From: Corinectria fuckeliana
Lineage: Eukaryota; Ascomycota; Sordariomycetes; Hypocreales; Nectriaceae
NCBI GenBank assembly: GCA_019137255.1
Contig: WPDH01000065.1
Span: 248,001-312,000 of the forward strand
Direction: 5' to 3'
DNA: 64,000 nucleotides
Shown: positions 12,043 through 24,174 of the stretch, one piece after another
How the letters are laid out: each line of letters opens with the position of its first letter
Numbering within the stretch: position 1 is the stretch's first letter
Program-made: the position numbers and the translations under genes
Notes under the pieces: generated by a model
Told to the model about the DNA's origin: nothing
Databases searched by the model: none
The model's input: only the letters and a program-made list of their open reading frames with translations

Positions 12043-15000
12043 TCATCCTTCAAATTCAACCACACCTGGCTCTTGCGTTGATGTGGCAGTGTTGGCGCGT
12101 GGCCGTCCTTCGCTGGGGTCGGCATCCAACAAGCTCTTGTCCGAGGTCTTCGCTGACGCTCCAGCCTCTGCGTCTGCCCCATCCAACAGGTCCCGGTCCG
12201 AACTCCTCACAGACCGACGCTCTATATCTGTGCTGGTGCCCGCAGGCCCCTTTCTCACACCAACCTCGATACCCAAATCGTCGTCGTCCTCTTCATCGTC
12301 ATCTCTCTGTCCGGGCAGCGCGTTCTTCTCAAGCTCCTTCTGGGCCTCCTCCATCCGTCTCCGGACTTCGGTCGCCACGCGCATACCGTCCGTGACGATG
12401 TTGTCCAGTACTCCTCGAAGCCCGCGACCCGCTCCCGGAGGACCGACCGGAGGCGGAGGTGGCGGTCGTGCGCCAAACCCGAGGCTGGAGAAGGTGGTAA
12501 GGGATGGTGCCAGCGAGTAAGGGATAGCACTTTGAAGCCCTTCGATGATGTGGAAGGATGCTGGGAACGACGACTCGAAGAATTGCTCGAGCAGTTCATC
12601 GGCCAGCACAACCATCCTGAAGGTCGGCAAGGTAAGCTGGAGGGGATGTGCAGGATCGAGAGCTGCATTGGCTGCCTCTGATTTCGCCTTGGAGACCTGG
12701 CGCCGTGACATATCGCCTTCACCGGAGCTATCTGATAGTAGATCGGGCCTCTTTGCCTTCGTAGGCGTAGCTGTGGGCGATTCAAGGTCGAGCAGGTCCT
12801 CTTCGTCTTCATCATCGCCAATCGCGAACGCATCATCGTTTGGAGCGTCCGACTTGGGTGTCGAGGGGGTATCGTCAACTTGGTGGCTGACAGGATCGGC
12901 GTACTCGAAGCATCGTCGGATGAATGCGCTGACACTCCCCAGGAATCGCTCGTTGTTCGACGCCCCGGCGTGTAGACTGTTCTGGGAATCGCTCTCACCC
13001 GTGGCGCTGCTTTCCAGTGTGATGCTGGAAGCATTGTGGCTCAGCGTTCCCTCCAGGCCACGTCGTGAGAGGAACAGCAGAGCCTCTGATATCCGCAGGA
13101 TGCCCTCACGGTCCACTCTGCCATCCTGATCATCGTCGTATAGTTCAAAGAAGTATGTGATCGTGCCCATAATGTCGCGCCTGCCCTTGATCTGTGCTAG
13201 ACCCGTCACAACATTCTGCAGAGTCAGCGCAGAAGTGCCGTCCACGTCCCATTTCTTGAAAAGACGCTTCAGAAACTCATGGTCGGCAGGCTCTGGTCCG
13301 GCGCCCCAGGGAGACAACATCTCGGACGGTCTTCTCGCGCTGTTGAACATTGCCTGCCTGTCGACGGTTGGGGAATCGAAGATGGCCCATTTCGCCATGC
13401 TGGCTAGGAATTCTCGGAAAGCATCATAATCCATCAGACTGGTGCTCGGTCCCAAGCCGACACGGCCCTTCTCCACTTGATTCTGAGGAGCAGAAAACAG
13501 TTCCGACGCCCGTGACCTGCTCGCCTTGACTCGTCTTATCTTCTCTTCTTGAATCATCATATCCCGCTGCTGTCGCTCATACAAGATACTGTAGAACCGA
13601 TCATAGAGCGCTCCCAAGTCCTCTGCGCTCAGTAGCTTGCTGTCGGGGCCCAGATTTCGGATGGCTGTCCTCTTGGCGAAGTTCTCAATGTTATTAAGAA
13701 CGGCGTCCTTGTTCTTCAGTCGCAGCTCGGTGATGCTGCTATGTGTAATTCCAGCGAATTCCTTGAATGCCACCACCATGAGCTCCTGAAACCGAGTGAC
13801 TGCCCTAAGCTTGGGGTTTTCTGACTTGGGATGGGCAGATTCATCCAGTCGTGAGAAGTATGACTTGAGGACGGAAATAAAAGCGCCGTCGTCAGGTGCG
13901 TCGAGCAGCTCCTCCCCATTGATTCTCAAAATGGCCAAGCCAACCTGGAATAAAACCTTGGGGCCTTCGACAAAGAAAACGTCTAATACGCGGAACGCAA
14001 AAACAAGGGGCATCGAGTTGATATAGAGGGAGAGGAACCAGGGTAGAGAGACGACCGACAACTGGACATCACTCTTGACGAGATGCTCCCAGAGGATCGG
14101 CATGGTCCTCTCGACGAGGGACTCGAACACCTTCTGGTCAAGCAGGGTGCCGTACATGGTTGTCGAGTAGTAGCCGGGAACCAGGCGGTCGCAGAGAGCG
14201 GAAAGGAGGAAGAAGGCCTGAGCCTCGGACATGTAAATGAGAAGTGCGGCCACAACAATGTTCATGGCTTGACAGTATCCGACATCGGCATCGACCCAAC
14301 TGTAGGCGGTCAGCACCCGGCGCAGGCGTCCAATGCCTTCTTCGCTCTGGAAACCCGGGTACTCTGGCAAACTGCGATTGAGGTCCTTTTCGATCTCGTC
14401 GATAGCGAGCGATTCCTGGCCTTCGAACTTGGCCAAGGTCTGGGCATACAGGCCAGGGTTTTCCAGTCGGAGGTATATGGATCCCGACGTCAATTCCCAT
14501 ATCTCACCCCTGAGCCTGTTGGGCAAGCCAACTCGAATGAGTTTGTGGAAGGTTGGTTGGCGAAGTAGGGTGACGTTCCTCCCGTTGTCCCGTAGATATT
14601 CGGCCCATAGGCGCATCTTTGCCCGATCTCGCAGCTTCTTTGCATCGCCCGGGTACCGAAAAATCATGCCGAGGCCAGCATCGGGCGGGTTGGCGTTCTT
14701 TCTCTCCTCGGGCCGCAGGAGATATTCGGAATAACACTCGGCAACGACCTTTCGCAGCTTGGCGACATTGCCGACTCCGGCCCTCAAGCCCTTCTTCAGA
14801 CCGTCGCAGAAGCGTTCGCAGGCTTGTCTGGTGCCAGCCAGATGGATTGTGATGCGTTGTTCCCGGTTGTCCCTCTTGTCCTTGGTGTCCTTATTGTCCT
14901 TGTCTTTAGGGTTATCGCCGAGGAGAGCATTCCAGGTCGTGAGGGCAAGCGCAAACTAAATGCCACCGGGTCAGTTTCAAGGAGTAGCACGCGCAACTTT

Positions 15001-15440
15001 GGCGGTTTTCCTACCTGGAAATTCTGGCTATTCAATCGCTCGACCCTCCGGATCGCACACAGAGGAAAACTGAAGCCATTGCCGCTGGGACCCCCACCAT
15101 GGGTCTGGCCAGTAAAGGCGGAAGACGTCGAAGTGCTGGCGGACTGCAGGAAGCTGGTGGGAGTAGTCGAGAAGCACATGTAGTGCTCGGATAGGTGCAG
15201 CTTGCCGGCATAGTGCCAACCCCGTTCATGGTCCTTGTCGCCTTGGATGGCGTTGGAGGGCGGGATGGTCAGCTCAGCATTGATCTCGTAGAGGGGCGTC
15301 TGCGAGGCGGGGAGGCGGAATTGGCTCTGGAAGAGGGACGACTTGGAGGGGTTTCGGTCGGAGCTGGAGAGATTGAGCCCCTGGGTCGGGTCGATGAACT
15401 GCTGGGCCTTTTGCACGATGCTCGTCAGGTTGGAGAACAT
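12043..15440 (-). CDS. GRAM-TBC-EF-hand Rab GTPase-activating protein (Gyp2/Mdr1-like)
   Basis: Two exons (15015-15440 and 12043-14955) joined over a 59-nt phase-0 intron give 1112 aa. The start is ATG at 15440 (MFSNLTSIVQKAQQF); the frame is open further upstream but only from a GTG. The join NSQNFQ/FALALTTWNALL completes the GRAM region (about residues 50-190). The TBC domain follows (about 285-490), with the arginine finger in EIEKDLNRS (about R336) and the glutamine finger in VGYCQAMN (about Q371). After it come two EF-hand-like loops, DVDGTSALTLQN and DDDQDGRVDREG, then a long acidic disordered tail. Known: this architecture matches yeast Gyp2/Mdr1 and animal TBC1D8/9; TBC proteins speed GTP hydrolysis by Rab GTPases in membrane traffic, and GRAM domains bind membranes. 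Which Rab it acts on cannot be told from sequence. Confidence 0.93.
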
Positions 15441-16655
15441 GGCTTCGATCAGCGGCGCATGGCGGGAGGGGAGGTCGGTGGGAACGAGAGCGGGAGGCAC
15501 GGGCGGCGGTGCAAGGGCTGAGACGCAGCCTGGGCCAGAGGAATGGAGAGGTCGAGAGAACGAGAGAATGCGGGTGCTCTGGCAGATGGTGCAGCCGTAG
15601 CGAGAGTGGTGGAGAGTATTGCGGTGGGAGGCGGTTGAGGGTTCAAGATGGAAGAGAAAGTAGAGGGAGAGGGAGGGAGAGGGAGAGAGAGCAACCAGTC
15701 GTTGCTATCTGAACACCTGCTCTGACGAGCGGGCTGACAGTCCCGCGTACGAATAGAGAGACCCAGCCTGGTTACAGTGGAGCTTAGGCCTACAGCAGGT
15801 CGCCGGACCTCCACTCTACCCTGGCTAGCTCCCTGTGGAGGCCCCTAGCGAGTGAGTGCCGTCAGGCTCGTTGCTTCAGGGCGAAGCCTCTTCCAGATAA
15901 TCTAGGTACGAAGTAAGTATCCAAGTACACAATTGAAGGCCGAGCCCGGTCCAGTGCGGTAGTGAGCCAGTGAGGGACACTGCACTAAGCTGGGATCAGC
16001 TTGGCCGGTGGGTGGTCGGCGCACCGCAGCCTGATCCTTGACCTCTCCGGGCTGATATCAGGCCTCTGCCGACATTTCGACGTGACCTACCCTAGAGATG
16101 AATCCGACAACGTCAGCAGTGACACTTCATGTCTGCTCTGTGTTGGCAACCGGTTCACATTCCTAGTAAGCAACTAGGACCAATATCTCAGACTATCGTC
16201 TTGAAACAGTCTCTCATTAGCCATGCCTTGTTGCTGGACAACTAAGTAGCGTGTAGAAAAGAGCAGGTATGTATAATAGGTGACGTAGTTTTCGTCATCG
16301 GGGATGCCTGCTAAAGAGTATGTGGAATTTTCTACATCATGACGGGGACTATCACCGAGGTTCGCAATAACTCCGTCCAGGCTCAATATAGGTTCCATTA
16401 GCAATACTTTCACGATACTAATGGTTGAGTATTGGCTGCGAGTCTTTAGTTACAAGTCAAGACTAAACCACTTGGCTCAGCATGATTGCGCTGTGTGGCT
16501 AACATGCACACACCAATATTGGCCCAGTAACTGAGTTTCAAGGTTTTTTTATCCGCTTCCTTGGCCTCTATATCCCCAAACAGGCTTGTCCAACGCTCCA
16601 CCATATCACCCATTTTCCATCTCTAATTCCAGAAAACACAATTAACCCCTCCATA
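15441..16655. other. Intergenic: divergent promoter region
   Basis: Shared 5' flank of the TBC GAP (minus) and the small plus-strand gene at 16656. A TACGAAGTA word lies at 15907. A TATA-like CTCTATATCC sits at about 16567, some 90 bp before the ATG at 16656. Otherwise nothing is seen. Confidence 0.5.
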
Positions 16656-16961
16656 ATGCCCTCAGTCGATGAAACCCAATCCCCGAAACCCCATCGCCCT
16701 TTTCCTTCCATCAGACAACGACACGAGGCTTCGATCGGCAAGACGTCGTCGTGTGTAAGTTGCCAGTGACACTTATTAGAGATATACTGATCACCGCCAA
16801 CAAAATCTTGCTTACCACCACTGAAAGCTTAGGGGAGTCCTTTCTTGAAGTGTCAGTGTCGTGCCACTTCCACTCCAAGTCCGGGATGCTGGGATGGCCT
16901 TGCTAAACGTGATGGGAGATACTCGTGGCTAGCGATATACGGCGACCTCATCGAAGTGTAA
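16656..16961 (+). CDS. Small spliced gene, 75-aa protein of unknown function
   Basis: Two exons, 16656-16754 (33 codons) and 16833-16961 (42 codons plus TAA), are joined over a 78-nt phase-0 intron with a GTAAGT donor and CTTAG acceptor. The ATG sits in a favourable context (CCATAATGCC) behind a TATA-like element. The product starts MPSVDETQSPKPHRPFPS, continues RQRHEASIGKTSSC and, after the junction, GSPFLKCQCRATSTPSPGCW, ending IYGDLIEV. It has four Cys, no signal peptide and no membrane segment, and is basic in the first half. I do not recognise the family. The stop is 67 bp from the end of the convergent MGCGCSS gene. The main risk is that it is a chance pair of open frames, but splice signals, frame and promoter context agree. 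Confidence 0.5.
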
Positions 16962-17028
16962 GGGCCGTCGACGTCCGCGTGGCACCGTCACTAGACCCAA
17001 GACCAACCTCGTTAGCTTCCTGTAAGTC

Positions 17029-17679
17029 TCAGACGGTATTCACGATACTGCCGTATGGGTCCCGCCAACACCGTCGCGAGACGGCTCTGTGCGAGTCCAC
17101 GATTGGCAGGGGTTGGGTCCTGCGAGGGTTAAAGGCCGGCATTGCTGGCCGGCTGCTCATTGATCGCGGACCCGGCTGGTTTCCGCGAGGGGAGCGATGC
17201 TGGCCAGATGAGTGGCCGTTGCTGCTGCCGCCGTCTCGTCCCTGGCGGTGGTAGGCCGGCTCTGGCGCTGGCAGACTGCGGGAGGCATGCCGCCGGATTT
17301 TGCCACGGTTTCCGCTGCCCTGGGGCATCCCACCTGGGCTGCTTTGGCTATCACGGCGGCGATTGTGGCCGCTTCTCGTGTTGTGGCGAGGGCTGGCAGC
17401 CTCTGGGTTCAGGCTGGGAAAGGCGCTGGCGCCCGAAATCTCATGCTGCTGGACTACAGCAGTGCATGATTGGGTGAAGTCCGCAAAGTACTCCCGGTCC
17501 GGAGTGTAGGGAGTCATGGGACTCCAGGGGAAATAGTGCGAGTCATACGACTCGTTTGTGCAGTATGGTCCCGACTGGGGGACCGACCCTGGTGTCCATT
17601 GGGACAGCTCCGAACCCGAAGGCTCGTCCTTGGACTCATCCTTGGACTTGTTGCAAAGAGAACTGCATCCACAACCCAT
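17029..17679 (-). CDS. N-terminally lipidated (MGCGCSS) disordered protein
   Basis: Single exon, 216 aa, with ATG at 17679. The N terminus MGCGCSSLCNKSKDESKDE is a textbook dual-acylation signal: Gly2 with Ser6 for N-myristoylation, and Cys3, Cys5 and Cys9 for palmitoylation. The rest has no domain. It is rich in Ser, Pro, Gly and Arg, with an acidic Tyr/Pro-rich part (SHYFPWSPMTPYTPDREYF) and a basic second half. Inferred: a small peripheral protein held at the plasma membrane or vacuole, perhaps a scaffold. Proteins with such N termini include G-alpha subunits and SH4-domain proteins, but nothing else here resembles them. The upstream 150 bp is purine-rich and repetitive (GATGAGG-like). Confidence 0.65.
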   Translation of the reverse strand: MGCGCSSLCNKSKDESKDEPSGSELSQWTPGSVPQSGPYCTNESYDSHYFPWSPMTPYTPDREYFADFTQSCTAVVQQHEISGASAFPSLNPEAASPRHNTRSGHNRRRDSQSSPGGMPQGSGNRGKIRRHASRSLPAPEPAYHRQGRDGGSSNGHSSGQHRSPRGNQPGPRSMSSRPAMPAFNPRRTQPLPIVDSHRAVSRRCWRDPYGSIVNTV

Positions 17680-18646
17680 TTTGTATGGTGGATAGTATGT
17701 GGGACGAGGGTTAGGTATGAGGGTTCGGTATGGGGGTTCGGGATGAGGAATGAGGGTTGGCGGCTGATGGTTGAGTATGAAGATTGAGAATGAGGATGAG
17801 GATGGGGATCAAGAATCGAGAAAAGAGATTGAGAGTGAGGTTAGGTGGGAAAGTGAGGTTGGCTGTGAAAGTGAAGTTGGCTGTAGCTGTGTATGATCGA
17901 AGTGTGTGATGGTATGGAAAGATGAGAGAGAAGGAAGGAAAGAAGAGAGGGTCAGGCTACTTAAGTACTCTTTAGAAAGAAGAAATAATATGGCATACTG
18001 GCTTTCGGAGATAGCTCGACTCTAGAGTTTGCCCTTACAGTCAAAGAAAGCGGCCACAAGGGTTGACAATGTTGCTTTGCTTCAGTTGTTTTTTATGAGT
18101 GGGGATGTAGATGGCTAAGGCCGTATAACAACGATCATGAAGGTCGGTCATTAAAGTTAGCACATTACAAGGTCATATTGTCGGGTCTGACAGCACTTGG
18201 AATCATGTGCGATAAAGATGCCTCGAAACTATATGTTTTGCTAGTACGCCTCGAGTCTTTGGGATGGCGCACCTTCTAAAGAAGCTTAGAAATACATGGA
18301 GAAAGATGAGATTCCCGTGGCCGAGTGGGGCGTTAACACCTACTTACTTACTAGGCAGTAGATTATGCGAATTGGGACTGATCCTAGAACGAACCGCCGA
18401 ATAGGCAGGCTAATTAACATCCGATTCTTGCGTGTTGGTTGACATACCCTCGCAGAATATCCTGCAAGAAAAGAGAGAACAATGCAATGCGGACCTGACG
18501 TTGCTAACCGAGGCCGGGTCAACTTACAAGGTGCTTGCGGTATTTAAAGAGGACGTTTTGCCTTTAATGAATGATGGAAAACGTCTCACTCGCAACACTC
18601 TGTCCGCGGACGATTCTATGATCAAGAGATTTCGGCGTTGAGGGAA
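17680..18646. other. Intergenic with an unexplained open frame (18432-18641, +)
   Basis: Promoter side of the lipidated-protein gene and of the methyltransferase. At 17700-17900 a degenerate purine repeat (GAGGGTT/GATGAGG) lies next to the upstream ATG. A 69-codon plus-strand frame ends at 18641, five bases before the methyltransferase ATG. It follows a plausible acceptor (CCTCGCAG, about 18457) and contains AGSTYKVLAVFKEDVLPL. It may be an upstream exon or a neighbour's remnant; I could not join it to anything. Confidence 0.35.
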
Positions 18647-20125
18647 ATGGCAACTGTCGATGCAGATCCTATTGTCGCTCCCGACGAGAACGTTCGTCCA
18701 TCCCATCATTCCGTTGAAAAAAAACATCGCATGCTGGTTCTAACTTGGAGTCGAGATCGTCGACGATACTGATTCTTCGCTCGGTCAAGTACGAGTAGTC
18801 TCCCGCTCACAGTTTGATCATAATGTAACCACTATCTAATACAACAATGGCCATCAGGATGCCGCGTCTTCGACTGAAAGCCTGAGAAGTTCTATTCTCG
18901 ACTATCGGCATGAGAACGGGAGAACGTATCACCGCTACAAGGATGGCAGTATGTTGCCCATGAAAATAGGCGACCTCTCTTCGGTGCTACCAAAATAATG
19001 ACAAAACCTGCCGATTGCAGAATACAACCTTCCGAATGATGACCGAGAGAACGAAAGACTAGGTACACTTGTCCAGCTCGGCCACTATTACAAGGCTCTT
19101 GCTCAAACCATGCAGACCTCCAGCACAATCTGTGTCTTCTCACCTTCGACAACAAGCTGGGCCTAAGCCCTCCGAATCTCCCAGATTCCAAGGTCAATCG
19201 CGTTCTCGACTTGGGAACCGGCACAGGTGTCTGGGCGATTGACTTTGGCGATGAGCATCCCCATGCCGAGGTATAAAAAAAGATAAAAAAATTTAAAGTA
19301 TATCGGAGCCGGAAGTTTACAGCTAAGAAGATACATACAGGTCATCGGCGTTGATCTGTCGCCCACTCAGCCTAGATTGTATGAGTCGGGTCGCTCCTTT
19401 GAGCTGCATTCGTAACTAATAGCTAGATAGCGTCCCCCCCAACGTCCAATTCGAGATTGACGACATCGACGAGGAATGGACTTACGCCGAGCCATTCGAT
19501 TACATCCACAGCAGATTCATGAACTTTAGCGTTCAGAGCTGGTCGGCCTACCTAGAAAATATCTTCAAGTAAGACCAAATGCCTGCCATCAAGGTGCTTG
19601 TGTGATGTTAAGGTGCGCCAGGAACCTTGCCCCGGGCGGCTACGTCGAGCTGCAAGAGGTAGATGTCACGATGGGCTGCGACGACGGAACACTAACCGAG
19701 GAGCACACGCTGTTCAAATGGTGCAGGCTTCTGGACGAAGCGGCGGGGAAACTGCAACGGTCCTTTGAGAGAACCGGCAATTTCAAGGACATCATGGCCG
19801 AGGTCGGGTTTGTGGATGTGGTGGAGACGCGGTTCAAATGGCCAACTAATCGCTGGCCCAAGGACAAGAAGTACAAGGAGCTCGGCGCGTGGAACAACGA
19901 GAATGCAAGCCTCGCCCTGGAGGCGCTGACTATGGCGCCCTTCACACGGAGCCTTGGCTGGACTCGTGAGGAGGTCGAGGTTTTCCTGGTTGATCTCAGA
20001 GCGGATTTCAACAATCCGAGGGTCCATGCCTACTGGCCAATGTAAGGACCACGCCCTTTTGCTTTGGGTTTATGTGCTGATTTATCTGTAGCTGCTCAGT
20101 GTATGGTAGGAGGCCTGAGGCTTGA
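18647..20125 (+). CDS. LaeA-like / TAM-type SAM-dependent methyltransferase
   Basis: Nine exons: 18647-18691, 18756-18788, 18858-18948, 19021-19062, 19116-19270, 19341-19378, 19431-19568, 19622-20041 and 20092-20125. The introns are 50-72 nt; the CDS sums to 996 nt (331 aa). The first junction is the least certain. The protein shows SILDYRHENGRTYHRYKDGK followed by YNLPNDDRENERLDLQHNL, the typical lead-in of this fungal family. Then come motif I, VLDLGTGTGVWAIDFGDEHP (about residues 100-120), with the acidic motif II VIGVDLSPTQP, the post-I DDIDEEW, and motif III-like NLAPGGYVELQEVD. The C terminus is VYGRRPEA. Known: this family includes LaeA-like proteins, some affecting secondary metabolism, many with unknown substrates. 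LaeA itself partners velvet proteins in the nucleus; none is seen in this window. No biosynthetic cluster lies nearby, so a cluster role is not supported. Confidence 0.88.
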
Positions 20126-21982
20126 TGCCTTGGACAGGCAATTTCACTGCATTGTATAGTGGAAGTAAAAGAGGAAGTCGGTCGATATCATAAGACTGCA
20201 ACCAACAGTTTACTTGGCTTACCTATCCATGTCCAAAATAAATCACTGTGATTGCTTCTGTAACATATGCCCTTCGTGCTTGTAGGAAGCCATGACACTT
20301 TGTTGTTACCGACTGACTGAGCACGTCGAATGTAACCCACAACCCCACGTTGCATCTCGCTCATCCCAATCCCATCCCATTATAACCCACCAGGGTAGCA
20401 GAAGAGCAGTACATAGGTCTAGGTCCCCAAATCCATCCCCCGCTCTGCAAGCCGGAACAGGACGCTCGGGAAACGGAAAGCATCGGATGGCGTGGGGGTT
20501 TGATGCAATCTCCATAGCGTCACGGGCGAGCGTCCAGTCAGAAGCAGCTTTATGGACTGTCACATTTCGATGGACGGCTGTCTGTGGGCAGGCTCGGATC
20601 TGGACTTTTGTGGTCCAATCTAGGCCTACTTACTTGGTGCTTGCTTTGTACCGTACCAATAATCTACATACTATGTAGTACTTGTGTACAAAGCACCAGT
20701 GTGCATCCCTGCTATCCGGGTGATCCAACCGGATGGTCGCCATCTTCATCCTGGAAGTGGTTGCAACACGACGGATTGGACTCGCTCTCCCTGTAGCCTT
20801 ACAGTTTCGAGTTAGCCCGTGCGTCACTCCCGTCAGCAAGCCCCCCAGAGGTGCGCACGTGAATAGACCGGGACGTTTATTGTCGTAACAATGGGAAAGG
20901 GACTGGAAGAATTACGAACAGAGGGATTCCTGCTGTGCTTCGTACGAAGTACATACGAATACATACAATGTATTGCATATTGACAAACCACCGCCCTGTC
21001 AATTGGAACTTCCTCCATCCCAACGCGGCGCCGTCATCATCATCATCATCGTCATCGTCGTCATCTCCACTCTCTATCTGCTGTAAGTTAGGGTGAAGTT
21101 AGGGGACATGTCCCCTTGTCCTTGTGCCCCCCCCCTTCCTCCTCCAAAGGAGTCCCACGTTTTGCGTCATTCTGTCTCTCCCTCTAACCTCTCTAACCTC
21201 TGACCTGTAACGTGCTTCCAAGCCTAACCCTTATTCTAGGTAGACTACCCGCCTCGTTGCCTCCACTTTCCTCCGTGCTCCACCTCCGCCTCCGCCTCTC
21301 TCGGCCTGGGGCTGCCGCCTGCCCGCGTGCTTGACAGCGCAGACGGAGCCCTTCTCTCTCTCTCTCTCTCTCTCTGTCCTGAGTGTCGGGTTTGTTTTGT
21401 CTGTCTCCTTTTCGATGTAATCTACTTGCTCCTAAACTTCCCGCTTAGCTGCATCCCATCCCATCCTCCTCTTCCGCCTTCTGCTCATCCTGCTCGCTCC
21501 TCTGTGGTTCGCCTCCCCCTCGCCCGTCACCCCCCCGGCCGTCAACCCGAACTCCTCCTCGTTCCGTCCATCCTCGTCCGGCTTTCGTTCGCAAAGACAC
21601 CCCGTTATCTACAGAGGCCAATTGGCCGGGCCAACCAAACTCAACCAACCGTCCACGCCATTCCCAATCACCGCCCTCGCCATCGTCGTTGTTCATCGCC
21701 ATCCTCCTGTCTGCCACCTTCAACTCCTAACTCGGCTCACTGCATGGACCTCACCCTCCGCCCATCTAGGTTTCCCATATCGGTTTCCCATCTTGTTGGT
21801 TGCATTAGTGGCCATGGCCTACGCCTGAACCAGAAAACGCATATTCGCCCCTCGACTCTCTTAACCCCACACATAGCTTAGTTGTCAAACAACTCCATCT
21901 CTCTCTCTCTCTCTCCACCCATCTCCATCTCTTACACACCTCTCCAACTTTCCTCCCTCTTGGCACCTAGACATCATCAACC
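20126..21982. other. Intergenic: promoter and pyrimidine-rich leader of the PKA gene
   Basis: About 1.85 kb. The last 900 bp on the plus strand are strongly C/T-rich, with tracts of ATC/GTC (21033-21065), a C-run near 21127, and (TC)n at 21353-21375 and 21899-21917, typical of fungal long 5' leaders. Dispersed words TTCGTACGAAGTAC and CATACGAATACATAC lie near 20939-20965. A TC-rich leader precedes ATG 21983 (context AACCATGGCT). Confidence 0.5.
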
Positions 21983-23377
21983 ATGGCTGCCACAGTCGCA
22001 CCCCAACAGGCCACCAATCTGCAATCGACAGGCATATCCGCCCCATCGCTTCCCTACGACGCCGCATCCGCACCCGCAAACGCGGGGTCCCAGCACGGCG
22101 CAAATCCCGCCGCCGCCGCCGACTCTGGACCTCCGACTCCGTTGCCGCTCACGCGCAAGTTCCAGCTCAGCGACTTCCGGAGAGTGCGCACTCTAGGCAC
22201 AGGTTTGTTCTGCTCCAACCTCCCGTTTGCCACCATGCACGAACTCGCTCTGACGACCGCAACCTCGTCGAAAAGGAACCTTTGCTCGCGTCTGCCTCGT
22301 CCGTCCTGCCGCCTCCGCCCACGTCCCCCTCGACCGCCAACTCAACCCCGAAGTCTACGCCCTCAAGATCCTGCGCAAGCCCGAGGTCGTCCGCCTCAAG
22401 CAGATCGACCACGTCCGCCACGAGCGCGCCATCCTCGCCGACATCGCCGGCCACCCCTTCATCACCCGCCTCCTCGCCTCCTTCGCCGACCACGACTCCC
22501 TCTACATGCTCCTCGACTACGTCCCCGGCGGCGAGCTCTTCACCTACCTCCGCAAGCTGCGCCGCTTCGACGAGCCCGTCGCCCGCTTCTACTCGGCCGA
22601 GATCGTGCTCGTCCTCGAGTTCCTCCACGAGCAGCAGGCCGGCGTGGCCTACCGCGATCTCAAGCCCGAGAACCTGCTGCTCGACCAGGACGGCCACATC
22701 AAGCTGGTCGACTTTGGCTTTGCGAAGCGCCTGGGGAACCGCGAGGACAACCACCCCGCCGAGACCTACACCCTCTGCGGAACCCCCGAGTACCTGGCCC
22801 CCGAGGTCATCCAGAACAAGGGCCACACGGGCGCCGTGGACTGGTGGGCTCTGGGCATCTTGATGTACGAGTTCTTGACGGGCTACCCGCCGTTCTGGCA
22901 CCAGAACCCCATTGAGATTTACAAACAGTAAGCACACACACACTCTCTCTCGTCTCCCTGTTCTGCCTGCTTCCCGTCAGTGCTATCTACACGCCGTCGC
23001 CCCAGCACAACAGCAACAAAGTCTCACTCACCCTCCTTCTCCAACCTAGAATCCTAGAAAAGCCCGTCGTCTTCCCCCAAGACCCGCCCCTCTCCGACGA
23101 CGCCCAGGACATCATCCGCTCCCTCTGCACCGTCGACCGCTCGCGCCGCCTCGGCAACATCAGCGGCGGCGCCGCCCGCGTCAAGGCCCACCCCTTCTTC
23201 CGCGAAATCAACTGGGACGACATGCTCAACCGCCGCCGCAAGGGCCCCATCGTCCCCCCCGTGCGTTACCCCGGCGACGCCCAGTGCTTCGACGTCTACC
23301 CCGAGGACGACGGCCGCCGGGAGCCTTACTCGGCCGAGATGGCTGAGAAATACGACCCGTACTTCGCCGACTTTTGA
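21983..23377 (+). CDS. cAMP-dependent protein kinase catalytic subunit, second type (PkaB/PKAC-2-like)
   Basis: Three exons (21983-22202, 22276-22927 and 23050-23377; introns of 73 and 122 nt) give 399 aa. After a disordered Ala/Pro-rich N terminus (1-55), the kinase domain starts FQLSDFRRVRTLGTG, and the glycine loop LGTGTFARV is completed across the first junction. Next come YALKIL (catalytic Lys), YRDLKPENLLL, VDFGFAK and the activation loop TYTLCGTPEYLAPEV, whose Thr is the PKA phosphosite. An AGC-kinase tail ends DPYFADF, an FxxF hydrophobic motif at the very C terminus as in PKA catalytic subunits. Known: filamentous ascomycetes usually have two PKA catalytic subunits. The extra segment AASAHVPLDRQLNPE in the beta1-beta3 loop and the modest length point to the second, PkaB-like type rather than PkaA; this is inference. 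It is controlled by the PKA regulatory subunit and cAMP. Confidence 0.9.
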
Positions 23378-24174
23378 ACCGTTTACAAGCCATCTCTCGA
23401 TATAAATTGTAAACTCACTCACACACATACTATCCGTCACATACCCAGCTTACATATTTACCCAACCAACCAACATGCCACCTAACCTAGCGAGGCACGG
23501 CACGGCGTCAAACGAGACTACTCAATGCTCTACATGCTTTATCTTTATTCTTTTTTTTTTTTTATATACAACGAAACAAGGACCGGCGTACTGGGTTTGG
23601 GAATGACAACGGGAGCCTCTTTGGCTTGAAGATATCACTGATTTGCATCGTATTGCCAACTCCGCCGGGCTGCGAGGAGTGGCACTGACCTTCCGGAGCA
23701 GTGGAGAAAAATATATACAACTACCATATAAAGCCAAGTCTTGCACATAGCTCGAAGCAGCATGTTGTGAGTGTAGAGTGCTATCATATTAAGAATATGC
23801 CGTTATAAGATACGAGGAGGGACAGCCCTGGAGATTGCCCCATGATATAATTCCCATATTGTATAGTCACGACTTCTGCGATCTTCAAGGGTGGTTAATT
23901 CAACATAGCTGAGGTATCTAGAAACATCTTTACTGTAACATGCACCTCCAGTTCGCCGAATCCGGTTGGCCCTCTAAAATATGATTGGGAAAGAGCAACG
24001 AGGAGCATAGGAGGAAGAGGAAGAGGAAGAAAAGTCGCTATCATGAACAATAGGGGCAAAGGCGAAAGTGCAAGAAACGCCTGTAAAAGGAGGCTATAGC
24101 TTCAAGAAATCGCACATCTTATAAAGTCATCTGCCGTGAACGCATAGTCGGATAGGGTGAAAGCCTCCCGTGGT
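23378..24174. other. Convergent 3' intergenic region
   Basis: Lies between the ends of the PKA gene (+) and the 5-phosphatase gene (-), so it should hold both 3' UTRs. A poly-T stretch sits at about 23550-23563. A (GAGGAA)n-like purine tract lies at 24000-24030. No gene is seen. Confidence 0.5.
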
